This document shows, in pieces, positions 1-8,188 of a stretch of 64,000 bases of DNA. How positions within the stretch are numbered: position 1 is the first letter of the stretch; every line of letters starts with the position of its first letter. Below the pieces are notes generated by a model. It saw only the letters and a list, made by a program, of their open reading frames with translations. It did no database searches and was not told the DNA's origin. The translations under genes were made by a program, and so were the position numbers. The stretch is taken from the NCBI RefSeq assembly GCF_003001935.1, contig NZ_PVNG01000028.1, positions 1-64,000 of the forward strand. Direction: 5' to 3'. The DNA comes from Nonomuraea fuscirosea (GTDB taxonomy: Bacteria; Actinomycetota; Actinomycetes; Streptosporangiales; Streptosporangiaceae).

Positions 1-20
1 GGTCGGGGGTCGGGGGGCGG

Positions 21-80
21 GGGGCGGGAGCCGGAAGTCAGGGGCGGGAGCCGGAAGTCAGGGGCGGGAGCCGGAAGTCA
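21..80. repeat. 20-bp tandem repeat, three perfect copies
   Basis: Three identical head-to-tail copies of GGGGCGGGAGCCGGAAGTCA at 21-40, 41-60 and 61-80. They lie just 3' of a minus-strand gene that ends at 96. The G-rich sequence before copy one makes a longer array beyond the window edge possible. No coding role is apparent. Confidence 0.9.
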
Positions 81-95
81 GGGAGGGTTCGGGGG

Positions 96-371
96 TTAGG
101 GGAGGGAGCGGCCGAGGCGGAGGCGGACGCGGTTGCCTCGTTGGACGGTTTCGCGTACGGTCCACACCCGCTCGTCGATCACCGTCCCCTTGGCCGTCAT
201 GTAGCCGCCCATCCGCAGCACCGGCCGCCCCGTGGAGTCGCGCAGCAGCTGGGCCCGGGACTCCGAGTCGTCGCCGAACAGCACCAGGAAGTCGGCGGCG
301 TCCGCCGGGGCGTCGAGGATCAGGCCGGGATACAGGTGGGAGTACGCCACCTCGATCACATGGTCAGTCAC
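96..371 (-). CDS. small hypothetical protein (91 aa)
   Basis: I do not recognise this protein. It starts at a GTG (371) and ends with a TAA. It is acidic in the first half (a run near residues 20-40 with the segment LFGDDSESRAQLL) and basic at the C-terminus (RLRLGRSLP). It has no signal peptide, membrane segment or cysteine pair. The middle reads like a small beta-rich domain (VLRMGGYMTAKGTVIDERVWTV). It is divergent from the acetylxylan esterase, and the 115-bp spacer holds a palindrome. It is probably real because codon bias and start context are normal, but the function is unknown. Confidence 0.55.
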   Translation of the reverse strand: MTDHVIEVAYSHLYPGLILDAPADAADFLVLFGDDSESRAQLLRDSTGRPVLRMGGYMTAKGTVIDERVWTVRETVQRGNRVRLRLGRSLP

Positions 372-418
372 GCGGCGACGTCTACCCAGATATCACGCTT
401 TCAGCGGAAGCGGATGGC

Positions 419-441
419 GGGATAGCGCTTTCCGGCGCTAT
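419..441. promoter_or_regulatory. palindrome upstream of the esterase gene
   Basis: A perfect 7-bp inverted repeat, ATAGCGC (422-428) and GCGCTAT (435-441), sits about 45 bp before the esterase start. The same stretch contains GATAGCGCTTTCC, which resembles a LacI-family operator with a central CG inside AGCGCT. Either reading would suit a sugar-responsive regulator controlling a polysaccharide esterase. Binding is inferred. Confidence 0.4.
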
Positions 442-486
442 GGGATGAAATGGCAGCATCCCTATCTACAAGGCTGGAGTACCACC

Positions 487-1467
487 GTGCCACTGTTCGA
501 CCTGCCCCTCGACCAGCTCCGCAGCTACCTGCCCGACCGCGACGAGCCCGCCGACTTCGACGCGTTCTGGTCCGCCACCCTGGCCGAGGCCAGGGAGTTC
601 GACCTGGCCGCCGAGTACGTCCCCTATGACCTGCCGTTCACCGGCGTGGACGTGTACGACGTGTCGTTCGCCGGTTGGGGCGGTCACCGGATCAACGGCT
701 GGTTCCTGCTGCCGCGCGGCGCGGAGGGGCCGGTTCCGTGCGTGATGCACTACATCGGCTACAGCGGCGGGCGCGGTTTCCCGAAGGACCATCTGATGTG
801 GCCCGCGGCGGGGTACGCGGTGTTCGTCATGGAGACCCGCGGCCACGGCGGCGCGAACGTCGGCAGCCCCGGAGCCACCGGCGACCCCCACGGCAGCGCC
901 GGGCCGCAGGCCCCCGGCATGATGACCCGCGGCATCCTGGATCCGGCCGACTACTACTACCGTCGCGTGTTCACCGACGCCGTCAGGGCCGTGGACGCGG
1001 CGGCGGAGCATCCGGCCGTGGACGCCTCCCGCATCGTGACGTCGGGCGGCAGCCAGGGCGGGGCCATCTCGCAGGCGGCGGCCGCGCTGCACCCGGGCGT
1101 CAAGGCGGCGCTGATCGACGTGCCGTTCCTGTCGCACTTCCGGCGGGCGGTCGAGATCACGGGGCGCGACCCGTACCAGGAGCTGGTCCGTTATCTGTCC
1201 ACCCGGCGCGACACCGCCGACCAGGTGTTCCGCACGCTGAGCTACTTCGACGGGGTCAACTTCGCCGCCCGCGGCACCGTGCCCGCGTTGTACTCGGTCG
1301 CGCTGATGGACGACATCTGCCCGCCGTCCACGGTGTTCGCCGCCTACAACCACTGGCAGGGGCCCAAGGAGATCACGGTGTGGCCGTGGAACAACCACGA
1401 GGGCGGTGGCGGCTACCAGTCGGAGGAGCAGGTGCGTTATCTGCACAAGCTGCTGTCCGGCGGATGA
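487..1467 (+). CDS. acetylxylan esterase / cephalosporin-C deacetylase family (AXE1)
   Basis: This alpha/beta-hydrolase of 326 aa has the normal length of the AXE1 family, which removes acetyl groups from xylan, xylo-oligosaccharides and related substrates. The nucleophile is Ser189 in GGSQGG, with a likely acid at Asp275/276 (MDDICPP) and a base at His304 (NNHEGGG), giving a complete triad. The N-terminus (MPLFDLPLDQLRSYLP) is typical of the family. I therefore chose the GTG at 487, which follows a CTGGAG ribosome-binding site, over longer upstream readings. There is no signal peptide, so the enzyme should act in the cytoplasm on imported esters. A LacI-like palindrome lies upstream. It is probably monocistronic, with a repeat array and a hairpin following it. 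Confidence 0.9.
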   Translation: MPLFDLPLDQLRSYLPDRDEPADFDAFWSATLAEAREFDLAAEYVPYDLPFTGVDVYDVSFAGWGGHRINGWFLLPRGAEGPVPCVMHYIGYSGGRGFPKDHLMWPAAGYAVFVMETRGHGGANVGSPGATGDPHGSAGPQAPGMMTRGILDPADYYYRRVFTDAVRAVDAAAEHPAVDASRIVTSGGSQGGAISQAAAALHPGVKAALIDVPFLSHFRRAVEITGRDPYQELVRYLSTRRDTADQVFRTLSYFDGVNFAARGTVPALYSVALMDDICPPSTVFAAYNHWQGPKEITVWPWNNHEGGGGYQSEEQVRYLHKLLSGG

Positions 1468-1512
1468 GCCGGCCGGCTCCCCCGCTCGACCTCCTGGCCG
1501 GCGCTGAGCAGG

Positions 1513-1626
1513 GTCTCCGCCAGACTTCTGCCCGGCGGTTGAGCGGAGTCCCCACCAGGCTTCTGCCCGGCGGCTGAGCGGAGTCTCCGCCAGGCTTCTG
1601 CCCGGCGGCTGAGCGGAGTCCCCGCC
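1513..1626. repeat. 35-bp tandem repeat, three copies plus a partial
   Basis: Units at 1513-1547, 1548-1582 and 1583-1617 differ at only a few positions (TCTCCGCC against TCCCCACC or TCCCCGCC) and are followed by nine bases of a fourth copy. Each contains CTTCTGCCCGGCGG and a TGAGCGGA junction. The array lies in the 3' region of the esterase gene, directly before a strong hairpin. Confidence 0.9.
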
Positions 1627-1660
1627 GTGCCACAGCCCCCGTGGGCCGCGGCACGGCGGG
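1621..1660. terminator. bidirectional hairpin between convergent genes
   Basis: An 11-bp perfect stem, CCCGCCGTGCC (1621-1631) and GGCACGGCGGG (1650-1660), with an 18-nt loop. It sits between the esterase (ends 1467) and the convergent HesB-like gene (ends 1668). There is no clear U-tract, as is common in high-GC actinomycetes. Confidence 0.7.
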
Positions 1661-1667
1661 AGCCGCG

Positions 1668-1955
1668 TCAGGCGGTCTGCTCGGTCACCAGGAAGGAGAC
1701 GCTCCCCTGGTCGTCGGCTCCCGCGTCGAGGGCCTTGTCGTCCAGTACGGTCGCCGCCACAGGGTCGAGGTAGACCCGCGCGCCTCCCGTCTCGACCACC
1801 GCGTCGGCCGGTTCCGGGGCGGTGGCCAGGGTCAGGGTGAGCGAACTCGCGCCCTCTCCCTGCGACGAGATGCGGATCCCGCTCTGAGAGGGCTCGGGCG
1901 CGGTCGCGGTCAAGTCACGGATCGCCTGGGCGGCGTTTTCGGTCAGGGTGAGCAC
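1668..1955 (-). CDS. HesB/IscA-like (A-type) small protein lacking cysteines
   Basis: This 95-aa protein starts MLTLTENAAQAIRDL and has a YLDPVAATVLDDKALD segment, matching the beta-fold of HesB/IscA iron-sulfur biogenesis proteins. A-type carriers bind Fe or Fe-S through three conserved cysteines. This protein has no cysteine at all, so it cannot be a standard carrier. Cys-less actinobacterial members are usually annotated as Fe-S cluster assembly proteins, but their role is unproven. The GTG start at 1955 follows a GAGGAGG ribosome-binding site. It is a single gene in the minus direction, ending at a shared hairpin. Confidence 0.75.
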   Translation of the reverse strand: MLTLTENAAQAIRDLTATAPEPSQSGIRISSQGEGASSLTLTLATAPEPADAVVETGGARVYLDPVAATVLDDKALDAGADDQGSVSFLVTEQTA

Positions 1956-2072
1956 TACGGCTCCTCCTCACGTTCGACGTTCTTGAAGTTGCCTGCCCTT
2001 CCCTCGACCCGGCGCCCTAACCCTTCTTGACTGAATTCTTTTCCAACTGTTCCGTGTCGCGGCGCAGCACGA

Positions 2073-2103
2073 TGCCGCGGTCCCGTCTCACGGGACCGCG
2101 GCA
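2073..2103 (-). terminator. 14-bp stem terminator of the large secreted-protein gene
   Basis: TGCCGCGGTCCCGT (2073-2086) and ACGGGACCGCGGCA (2090-2103) form a perfect 14-bp stem with a 3-nt loop, 23 bp past the stop codon at 2127. It is the strongest intrinsic hairpin I see in the window. Confidence 0.85.
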
Positions 2104-2126
2104 CATGCGGAAGAGGACTGTGCGAG

Positions 2127-5100
2127 CTACCGGGCGTCGGACCTGCTGCCGGTCTTGGAGTCGGCGCCGGGGCCGCAGGAGCCGGCCTTGGTGCCCGCCA
2201 CCTTCCACTCCGACCCCGGGAACGGGCTCATGAAGTGCGTCAGCAGGTCCACCGCGTAGTCGGGCACCTGCCCGCCCGGATCCAGCAGGGAGACCATCTG
2301 GGGCCCGTCAGCGCCGCGCAGCGTGATCGTGTTGCCGCCGGTGCCGGCCGCGAAGCCGGGTTTGGCGTCCACGGTCACGCAGGCCAGGCTGATCCCGGCC
2401 GCCTTGATCTCCTGCTTGGCCCCGATCCTGCGCATGCGCTGGTCGTAGCGGCGCAGGGCGAGAGAGGTGGCGGGGCCGATCCGGACGGCTTCGCGGAAGA
2501 CGTCGTCGCCGACCTCCCTGCTCAGCTTGACGTCGAGTTCGACGTCGGGCCGCAGGTTGACGCCCTTGGCGGAGATCTTGACGGTGCCGTAGTTCCCCTC
2601 GAAGCCGGGGGCGAGGTAGCCGACGGCCGCGGGCGCCTTCACGCCGAAGGGCACCTTGCCCGGTCTGATCCGCAGCCATGACACGCGCCTGATGCTCACC
2701 GCGACGTCCTCGATCGAGCTCTTGGCGAGCCCGAACCGCCCGCCGACGTGGTAGGTGAGGAAGCCCTTGGTGTACGGGACCTCCTTGCTCACCGCGATGC
2801 CCTGCGGGGCGACCGGGTCCATGGTGAGCCCGGCGCGCAGCGTGATGCGGCCCGTGGGGACGGGCCTGGAGACCAGGTCGAGGGTGTGGTCGGGGTTGAG
2901 CCTGACCGTGGTGTCGGCGGCCAGGTCCTTTACCGCGAACGCCACGTCGCCCAGCCGCCCCGACGGGTCCACCAGACCGCCCTCGACGCCGAAGTAGCCG
3001 TCGAGCGTGCTGGCGCCGCCCTCCGCCTTGTACGTGACGGCCGGCACCTTCAGAGCGGCGGACGAGGCGTCGGCGTCCACGCCGAAGACGGCGGGCACGT
3101 CGCCGAAGCGCAGTTCGCCGGTGCCCTTGCCGGGCAGGGTGACCTTGGCGGTGAGGTGCTTGACGGGGGCGGAGTTGCTGACGCGGATGCGGGTCTTGGC
3201 CCCGTAGGCGCCTTGGAGTGCCACCTGCGCGGGCACCGGGTCGACGGCGACGTGGCCGCGCAACCCGGCCGCCTCGGCGTGCAGGTCGAGGGAGCCGAGC
3301 GTGGCGGGCGGCTCGATCCGGTACGCGGCCTGCACGGTGTTGCCCTGCCCCACCCCGAACGGCCCGATCGCCATCGAGGTGATCTCGGCCGGCAGCCCGG
3401 TCAGGGTGGCCCTGGCCTTGATCGGCACGGGCGACAGGACGCTGCTGGACAGGTAGACGCCGAGGTCGGGCCGCTTGGGCCGGAATCCGGAGAACGCCAG
3501 CGTGCGGCCGGTGAGGTCCACCGTGACCTGGTCGGGCAGGCCGGTCACGTCCACGTACCCCTGCAGGCCGAAGCAGCCGCGCTGGGCCAGGCAGAAGGGG
3601 CCCTGCGCGCAGCCGGGCGATCCGGCGGCGCAGCCGCCGTCCACCAGCGACACGCCGCCGGGCACGGCGGGCGCGGCCTGCATGCGGGCGAGCGCGGCCT
3701 TCTTGCCGAGCCAGGCGCGGGCGCGGACGTCCAGGCGCGAGCCCGCGTAGGAGAGCTTGCCGTCGGCCGAGGTGACGGACAGGCGTCCGGGTACGGGGCC
3801 GACCGTGCCGAGCAGGCCGAAGCGGTCGTCGCCCCGGACGACGTCGGCGTCCACGGCGATGATCTGCTTGGCCGAGCGGAAGTCGGCGCTGAACCCCTGC
3901 GCGGCCGGGCTGAACTCGACGTGCGAGAGCCCGTTGACCAGGACGCTGGCGTCGAGGTCGCCCGTGCCCTGGTCGTAGTGGGCCGCCAGGTGCGGCCCGG
4001 TCGGCGACTTGGCGCCGTCGTGGTTGGTGAACGCCAGTTCGGCCGTCTTGACCGGCCCCGACAGGCCGCGGAAGCGGTAGCCGGCCGGGTCCCAGGAGGC
4101 GTCGAACCTGGCGGGCACGCCGGTGACCTCGGCGGCGGCCCTGGCGTACCGGTCGCCCAGCTTGACCCGGGCCAGCGCCGACACCTTGGCGACGGGGGCG
4201 TCGGAGGTCCAGGTCAGCGTCCTGGCCTTGGTGTCGGCGACGAGTTCGGCGCGCTTGCGCACGCCTTCGACGGTGGCGGTCAGGTCCTCGCCGCCCACCC
4301 GCGTCACGTGCGCTTTATTGGCATAAATCGCCATCTCGGCGAGCTTCGCGGACGTGCTGACCTTGACCGTCGCACGCTCGCCCAGCTCCCACGACGCCTT
4401 CACGTCGTCGCGCACGCCGAGCAGGGTGCCGTCGATGGTGGGACCAGACTTGAGGTTCGTGTACGTGGCCCGCACCCGCTTGATCGTGCCGCTGGCCTGG
4501 TAGGCGGCCTTCCTGGCGGACGGGTCGAGTGTCACGTCCACCTCCCCGGGCGTGTTGCTGATCTCCAGGCCGGCCACGTGGGTGCGGTCGATGACGGCCG
4601 CGCCGACGAACGAGCGCCCGCTGGAGTCCGTCTTCAGATGGGCGTGCGGCGCGGCCCCGTACGTGACGTCGAACCCGGACAGTCCCGACACCAGCCCCGA
4701 CACGCCGATGGCGGAGCCGTCCTTGATCATGGTGACGTGGCCGCCGCGCGGGGTGGCGACGGCACCCCCGTTGCGCTGCAGCACGGCGGCGAACCTGCCG
4801 ATGGGCGAGCTGGACGACTGGGTGATCTGGTGCCGCTCGGGGTCGTTGACCAGGCTCACCCTGGCGGGCAGCTCGCTCAGCTCCGCCTTGAGCACGGTCT
4901 TGGCGGCGGCCCGGTCGTAGAAGAGCATGCTCGCCGCGCCGGCGCCCGCGCGACCCGCGCCCGCCGCGACGGCCAGGCTCTGCTTGCCGCCTCCGGCGAC
5001 GTACTTCGCGGTGAAGGTGCGCGGGAGGCGCTCGAGCTCGGCCCGCATCACCCGGTTCAGCTGGCCGTCGCGGTAGTCGAGGTCGTCGACCCGGGCGTGG

Positions 5101-6194
5101 GCGATGGCGGTCGGGCTGGCGAAGCGGACCTCGCCGTGCGCCAGGCGCACTTTCGCGCTGGTGCCCATGCGGTCGAGCACGGCGTGGGTGAGGCGGCCGC
5201 CGCGCACGGCGACCGCCTCCAGCTTGGCGGGCGCGGAGGCGGCGACGTCGAGGGCGCGCGTGTCGAGGGCGGCGTTCACGGTGAGCCGGGTGGTGGCCGG
5301 GGTCTGGCGCATGCTCACGGCGCTGCGGCCGGTCAGGCCGGCGACCATGGCCGCGGACTGTCCCGGCTCCTTGCGCTCGACGACGGCCTTGACCCGCTTG
5401 CCGGTCGAGTCCATCGTGAACGTGCCCTTGTCGGAGGCCGACAGCGAGGTGCCGCGGCGCAGGCCGTCGAATCCGACCGAGACCTTGCCGTCGTACTCGG
5501 CCCAGACCTGCGCCTTCAGGTTCTCCTCGCCGAGCCGCCTGACGGCGAACCGCAGCCCGACCGAGCCTCCGCCGGGATCTGCGGTGGGCACCAGGTCGGC
5601 GGCCAGGTCGGGCTTGCCGTCGCCGGTCACGTCGGCGGCCACCGGCAGGCCGACCGGCTGCCTGATCGAGCAGGAGACGGGCACCGTCTCGCTCTCGACG
5701 CAGAGCCGGTAGGTCAGCCCGGGCACGGCCTGCCCGAGCGGCTCGAACGACTTCGCGATCGCGGCCAGGGGTTTGCTCAGCCCCAGCGTCGCGGCCTGAG
5801 AGGTGTCCGGCAGCATGTCGCCCGGCTTCGGCGCCTGCCTGCCGAGCCCCTGCCCTTCCTGGACGGCGACGGCGGCCGCGGTGATCTCGTTGACGAGCCC
5901 CGGGCCGGCCGGCGTGGTCACCTCGGGCGTGGCGGGGCCGACCGTGCCGTTCTGGCCGGCCGCGCCGTTCGCGACGGGGCGCAGCGCGAGCGAGTTCTGC
6001 CGCGGCACGGTGACGACGGCGGGGGCCGGCTCCCGTACCGCGGGCACGGGCCGCGCCTTCTGGGCGGCCTGCGCCCGTACGGGCTGAGTATGTGCCGGTA
6101 CGGGCCCGGCCTGCGCTCCGACCGGCGGCAGAGCCACGAGGGCGGCGCCGGCAATCGTCGTCGAAGCGAGCACGCGCAGGAGGGCGTGCGGCAT
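2127..6194 (-). CDS. large secreted protein of unknown function (1355 aa)
   Basis: I do not recognise a family. A clear Sec signal peptide (MPHALLRVLASTTIAGAALV, then small residues to AQA about residue 29) is followed by an Ala/Pro/Val-rich linker to about residue 150. Next comes a segment with a calcium-loop look (ADVTGDGKPDLAADL, near residue 190), as in FG-GAP or dockerin-type repeats. The remaining ~1100 residues are beta-rich with many short strand-turn-strand stretches and no membrane anchor. Cysteines are few: a pair near the start (CVESETVPVSC), a cluster near residue 860 (CAAGSPGCAQGPFC) and two near the end. It is monocistronic, with ATG at 6194 after a GGGGGAGA ribosome-binding site and a strong terminator. 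It may be an extracellular structural or adhesive protein, but that is a guess. Confidence 0.75.
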   Translation of the reverse strand: MPHALLRVLASTTIAGAALVALPPVGAQAGPVPAHTQPVRAQAAQKARPVPAVREPAPAVVTVPRQNSLALRPVANGAAGQNGTVGPATPEVTTPAGPGLVNEITAAAVAVQEGQGLGRQAPKPGDMLPDTSQAATLGLSKPLAAIAKSFEPLGQAVPGLTYRLCVESETVPVSCSIRQPVGLPVAADVTGDGKPDLAADLVPTADPGGGSVGLRFAVRRLGEENLKAQVWAEYDGKVSVGFDGLRRGTSLSASDKGTFTMDSTGKRVKAVVERKEPGQSAAMVAGLTGRSAVSMRQTPATTRLTVNAALDTRALDVAASAPAKLEAVAVRGGRLTHAVLDRMGTSAKVRLAHGEVRFASPTAIAHARVDDLDYRDGQLNRVMRAELERLPRTFTAKYVAGGGKQSLAVAAGAGRAGAGAASMLFYDRAAAKTVLKAELSELPARVSLVNDPERHQITQSSSSPIGRFAAVLQRNGGAVATPRGGHVTMIKDGSAIGVSGLVSGLSGFDVTYGAAPHAHLKTDSSGRSFVGAAVIDRTHVAGLEISNTPGEVDVTLDPSARKAAYQASGTIKRVRATYTNLKSGPTIDGTLLGVRDDVKASWELGERATVKVSTSAKLAEMAIYANKAHVTRVGGEDLTATVEGVRKRAELVADTKARTLTWTSDAPVAKVSALARVKLGDRYARAAAEVTGVPARFDASWDPAGYRFRGLSGPVKTAELAFTNHDGAKSPTGPHLAAHYDQGTGDLDASVLVNGLSHVEFSPAAQGFSADFRSAKQIIAVDADVVRGDDRFGLLGTVGPVPGRLSVTSADGKLSYAGSRLDVRARAWLGKKAALARMQAAPAVPGGVSLVDGGCAAGSPGCAQGPFCLAQRGCFGLQGYVDVTGLPDQVTVDLTGRTLAFSGFRPKRPDLGVYLSSSVLSPVPIKARATLTGLPAEITSMAIGPFGVGQGNTVQAAYRIEPPATLGSLDLHAEAAGLRGHVAVDPVPAQVALQGAYGAKTRIRVSNSAPVKHLTAKVTLPGKGTGELRFGDVPAVFGVDADASSAALKVPAVTYKAEGGASTLDGYFGVEGGLVDPSGRLGDVAFAVKDLAADTTVRLNPDHTLDLVSRPVPTGRITLRAGLTMDPVAPQGIAVSKEVPYTKGFLTYHVGGRFGLAKSSIEDVAVSIRRVSWLRIRPGKVPFGVKAPAAVGYLAPGFEGNYGTVKISAKGVNLRPDVELDVKLSREVGDDVFREAVRIGPATSLALRRYDQRMRRIGAKQEIKAAGISLACVTVDAKPGFAAGTGGNTITLRGADGPQMVSLLDPGGQVPDYAVDLLTHFMSPFPGSEWKVAGTKAGSCGPGADSKTGSRSDAR

Positions 6195-6377
6195 GTAGCG
6201 TTCTCCCCCGGACCTGGTTAATTCATCCCATCAGAAACATAGGTCACGAGACGACCATACTTCCTCACTTTCCGTCAAACTGCTCTCGACATGGGACTCC
6301 AATTTTCTGCGGGAAGGGAGGTTTCGCCGCAGGTCGGGCGTTTTCGAGAAGCCTGGCCAGTCCGGAGGAGCGGTGGG

Positions 6378-7340
6378 TCAGGCGATGCGGACGACGATCT
6401 TCCCGCGCACTCCCCCGGCCTCCAGCGCCCGGTGCGCGCCGGCGATATCGGAGAGCGGGTATACCGCGTGCACAAGCGGACGTATTGCGTCCTTTTCCAC
6501 ATAACGGGTCAGATCGGCGAAGTCGCGGTGAGTGGGGTCGCCGCTGAAGAAGCGCACCCGCCGGGAGCCGAACACGGCGGAGGCCAGCACGTACGACAGC
6601 GACACCACGGGCCGGCCGAGGTCGAAGGCGATCGCCACCATGCGCCCGCCCGGCGTCAGCAGGCGGCGGAAGGGCTCCTGCGCCACACCCCTGGTGTCCA
6701 GTACGACGTCGAACGGGCCCAGATCGGCCGGGCCGGTGACCGCGTAGTCGTATGCCTCGTCCGCGCCGATCTCGCGGACGAAGTCCAGCGTCCCGGCCGA
6801 GGCCAGCGCGGTGACGTGGGCGCCGAGGTGCTTGCCCAGCTGGACCGCGACGTTCCCGACGCCGCCGGCCCCGCCGATCACCAGCAGTCGCTCGCCGGGA
6901 CGCAGCCTGGCCTTGTCGCGCAGCGCCGTGACCGCGGTCGTGCCCACGGGCAGGGCCGCCGCCTCGACCAGGTCCATGCCGGCCGGGGCGAGGGAGAGCC
7001 GGCGCGGGCGTACGGCCACGTACTCGGCGGTGCTGCCGAAGGTGCGCGACAGCGCGCCCCAGACCCGGTCGCCCACGGCGGGGCCCGGCTGTTTCGAGCG
7101 CACGGCGACGACCTCGCCGGCGAAGTCGATGCCCACGAGCTTGGGGAAGCCGCGCTGCATCAGGTCCGTCAGCATCCGCAGCCGGCCCGCGCGGCCGTGC
7201 AGCTCACCGCCGTTCACGCTGGTGGCGTGCACCTTGACGAGCACTTCGCCGGGCGCGGGTGACGGCATGGGGCGCCTGCCCTCGTAAAGCACCTCAGGGG
7301 GGCCGTACCTGTCGTAGAGGGCCGCGCGCATCTCGTCCAT
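6378..7340 (-). CDS. zinc-type alcohol dehydrogenase-like / quinone oxidoreductase (MDR family)
   Basis: This 320-aa medium-chain reductase starts MDEMRAALYDRYGPPEVLYEGR. It has the GroES-like N-domain (PAPGEVLVKVHATSVNGGEL) and a Rossmann NADP site (LLVIGGAGGVGNVAVQLGKHLGA, about residues 150-170). Structural zinc cysteines are absent, so it should act as an NADPH quinone or enone reductase rather than a zinc alcohol dehydrogenase. ATG at 7340 has AGAAGGACA just upstream, so longer readings are unnecessary. It is divergent from a TetR gene across 90 bp holding a palindrome, the usual arrangement for a TetR-controlled reductase that detoxifies electrophiles. Confidence 0.88.
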   Translation of the reverse strand: MDEMRAALYDRYGPPEVLYEGRRPMPSPAPGEVLVKVHATSVNGGELHGRAGRLRMLTDLMQRGFPKLVGIDFAGEVVAVRSKQPGPAVGDRVWGALSRTFGSTAEYVAVRPRRLSLAPAGMDLVEAAALPVGTTAVTALRDKARLRPGERLLVIGGAGGVGNVAVQLGKHLGAHVTALASAGTLDFVREIGADEAYDYAVTGPADLGPFDVVLDTRGVAQEPFRRLLTPGGRMVAIAFDLGRPVVSLSYVLASAVFGSRRVRFFSGDPTHRDFADLTRYVEKDAIRPLVHAVYPLSDIAGAHRALEAGGVRGKIVVRIA

Positions 7341-7367
7341 TGTCCTTCTTATCCCCTCTGCCGGAAT

Positions 7368-7381
7368 CGTCACCAGTGACG
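7368..7381. promoter_or_regulatory. palindrome between oxidoreductase and TetR genes
   Basis: CGTCAC-CA-GTGACG is a perfect 6-bp inverted repeat with a 2-nt spacer in the divergent promoter region. It is a plausible operator for the adjacent TetR protein, covering both promoters. The assignment rests on position only. Confidence 0.5.
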
Positions 7382-7417
7382 CTAACGCGGCAAACGGACG
7401 GGGTGCTCCACTTAGGC

Positions 7418-7423
7418 TAATGT
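7418..7423 (+). promoter_or_regulatory. -10 element TAATGT of leaderless tetR
   Basis: TAATGT ends exactly 7 nt before ATG 7431 and no ribosome-binding site is present, as expected for a leaderless transcript starting at the A of the start codon. Confidence 0.5.
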
Positions 7424-7430
7424 GAGAAAC

Positions 7431-8159
7431 ATGCCTGGTCATCCCTCTCGGATAGAGCTCGAACGTGGCACGGATCGGGCCGAACTGCGCGCGGCCGTAC
7501 ACGCCGATCTGCGGGTGCCTCCGCAGGACGGGCCGGGCCCCGACCTGCGGGCCGACGCGCGGCACAACCGCGAGCGGATCCTCGGTGCGGCGCGGGAGGC
7601 GTTCGCCACGCGCGGGCTGGACGTGCCGATGGCGGCCATCGCGCGGCGCGCGGGCGTCGGCGTGGCGACGCTCTACCGGCGCTTCCCCTCACGCGAGTCG
7701 CTGGTCGTCGAGGTCTTCGCCGACCAGCTCACGGCCTGCGCGTCCACCGTGGACGACGCGCTCGCCGACCCCGACCCGTGGCGGGGCTTCACCACGGCGA
7801 TCGAGAAGATCTGCGCGATGCAGCTCGCCGACCGGGGGTTCGCCACGGCGTTCATGACGGCGTTCCCCGCCGCGACCGGCTACGAGCACACGCGGGCGCA
7901 CGCGGAACGGCGCTTCGCCGAGCTGGTACGGCGGGCCAAGGAGGCCGGGCGGCTGCGGGCCGACTTCGACTCGGCCGATCTGGTGCTGCTGCTCAAGGCC
8001 GTCTGCGGCGTCACCGCCGACGCCGGCGAGGCCGCGGCGGCTTCTTCGCGCAGGCTGGTGGCCTACCTGCTGCAGTCCTTCGAGGCCGGGCGCACCGCCC
8101 CCTTGCCGCCCCCGCCCCCGCTCGACCTCGGCCACCTGCACCCGGTGGCACCCCGCTGA
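7431..8159 (+). CDS. TetR/AcrR family transcriptional regulator
   Basis: This 242-aa protein has an N-terminal tail of about 40 residues before a canonical TetR helix-turn-helix (RERILGAAREAFATRGLD ... IARRAGVGVATLYRRFPSRE, about residues 45-90). A C-terminal ligand-binding domain follows, with the actinobacterial TetR_C_33-like pattern (AFMTAFPAATGYEHTRAHAERRF). The start at ATG 7431 fits a leaderless promoter, and a GTG at 7422 is the alternative. It is divergent from the quinone oxidoreductase and probably represses it and itself through the palindrome at 7368-7381. The Pro-rich tail (PLPPPPPLD) is unusual but needs no special explanation. Confidence 0.88.
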   Translation: MPGHPSRIELERGTDRAELRAAVHADLRVPPQDGPGPDLRADARHNRERILGAAREAFATRGLDVPMAAIARRAGVGVATLYRRFPSRESLVVEVFADQLTACASTVDDALADPDPWRGFTTAIEKICAMQLADRGFATAFMTAFPAATGYEHTRAHAERRFAELVRRAKEAGRLRADFDSADLVLLLKAVCGVTADAGEAAAASSRRLVAYLLQSFEAGRTAPLPPPPPLDLGHLHPVAPR

Positions 8160-8188
8160 CTCCCCCACCGCTTCGCGGGACGGAGCGG

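Noticed and set aside
1513..1626. CRISPR array
   Set aside because: The repeats are directly contiguous without spacers and no cas genes are present. The same applies to the arrays at 47081, 48459 and 60167.
2748..6221. 1157-codon plus-strand reading frame opposite the large secreted protein
   Set aside because: Its product is rich in Arg, Gly, His and Ala with no family words. It mirrors the codon bias of the minus-strand gene, which has a signal peptide, ribosome-binding site and terminator.
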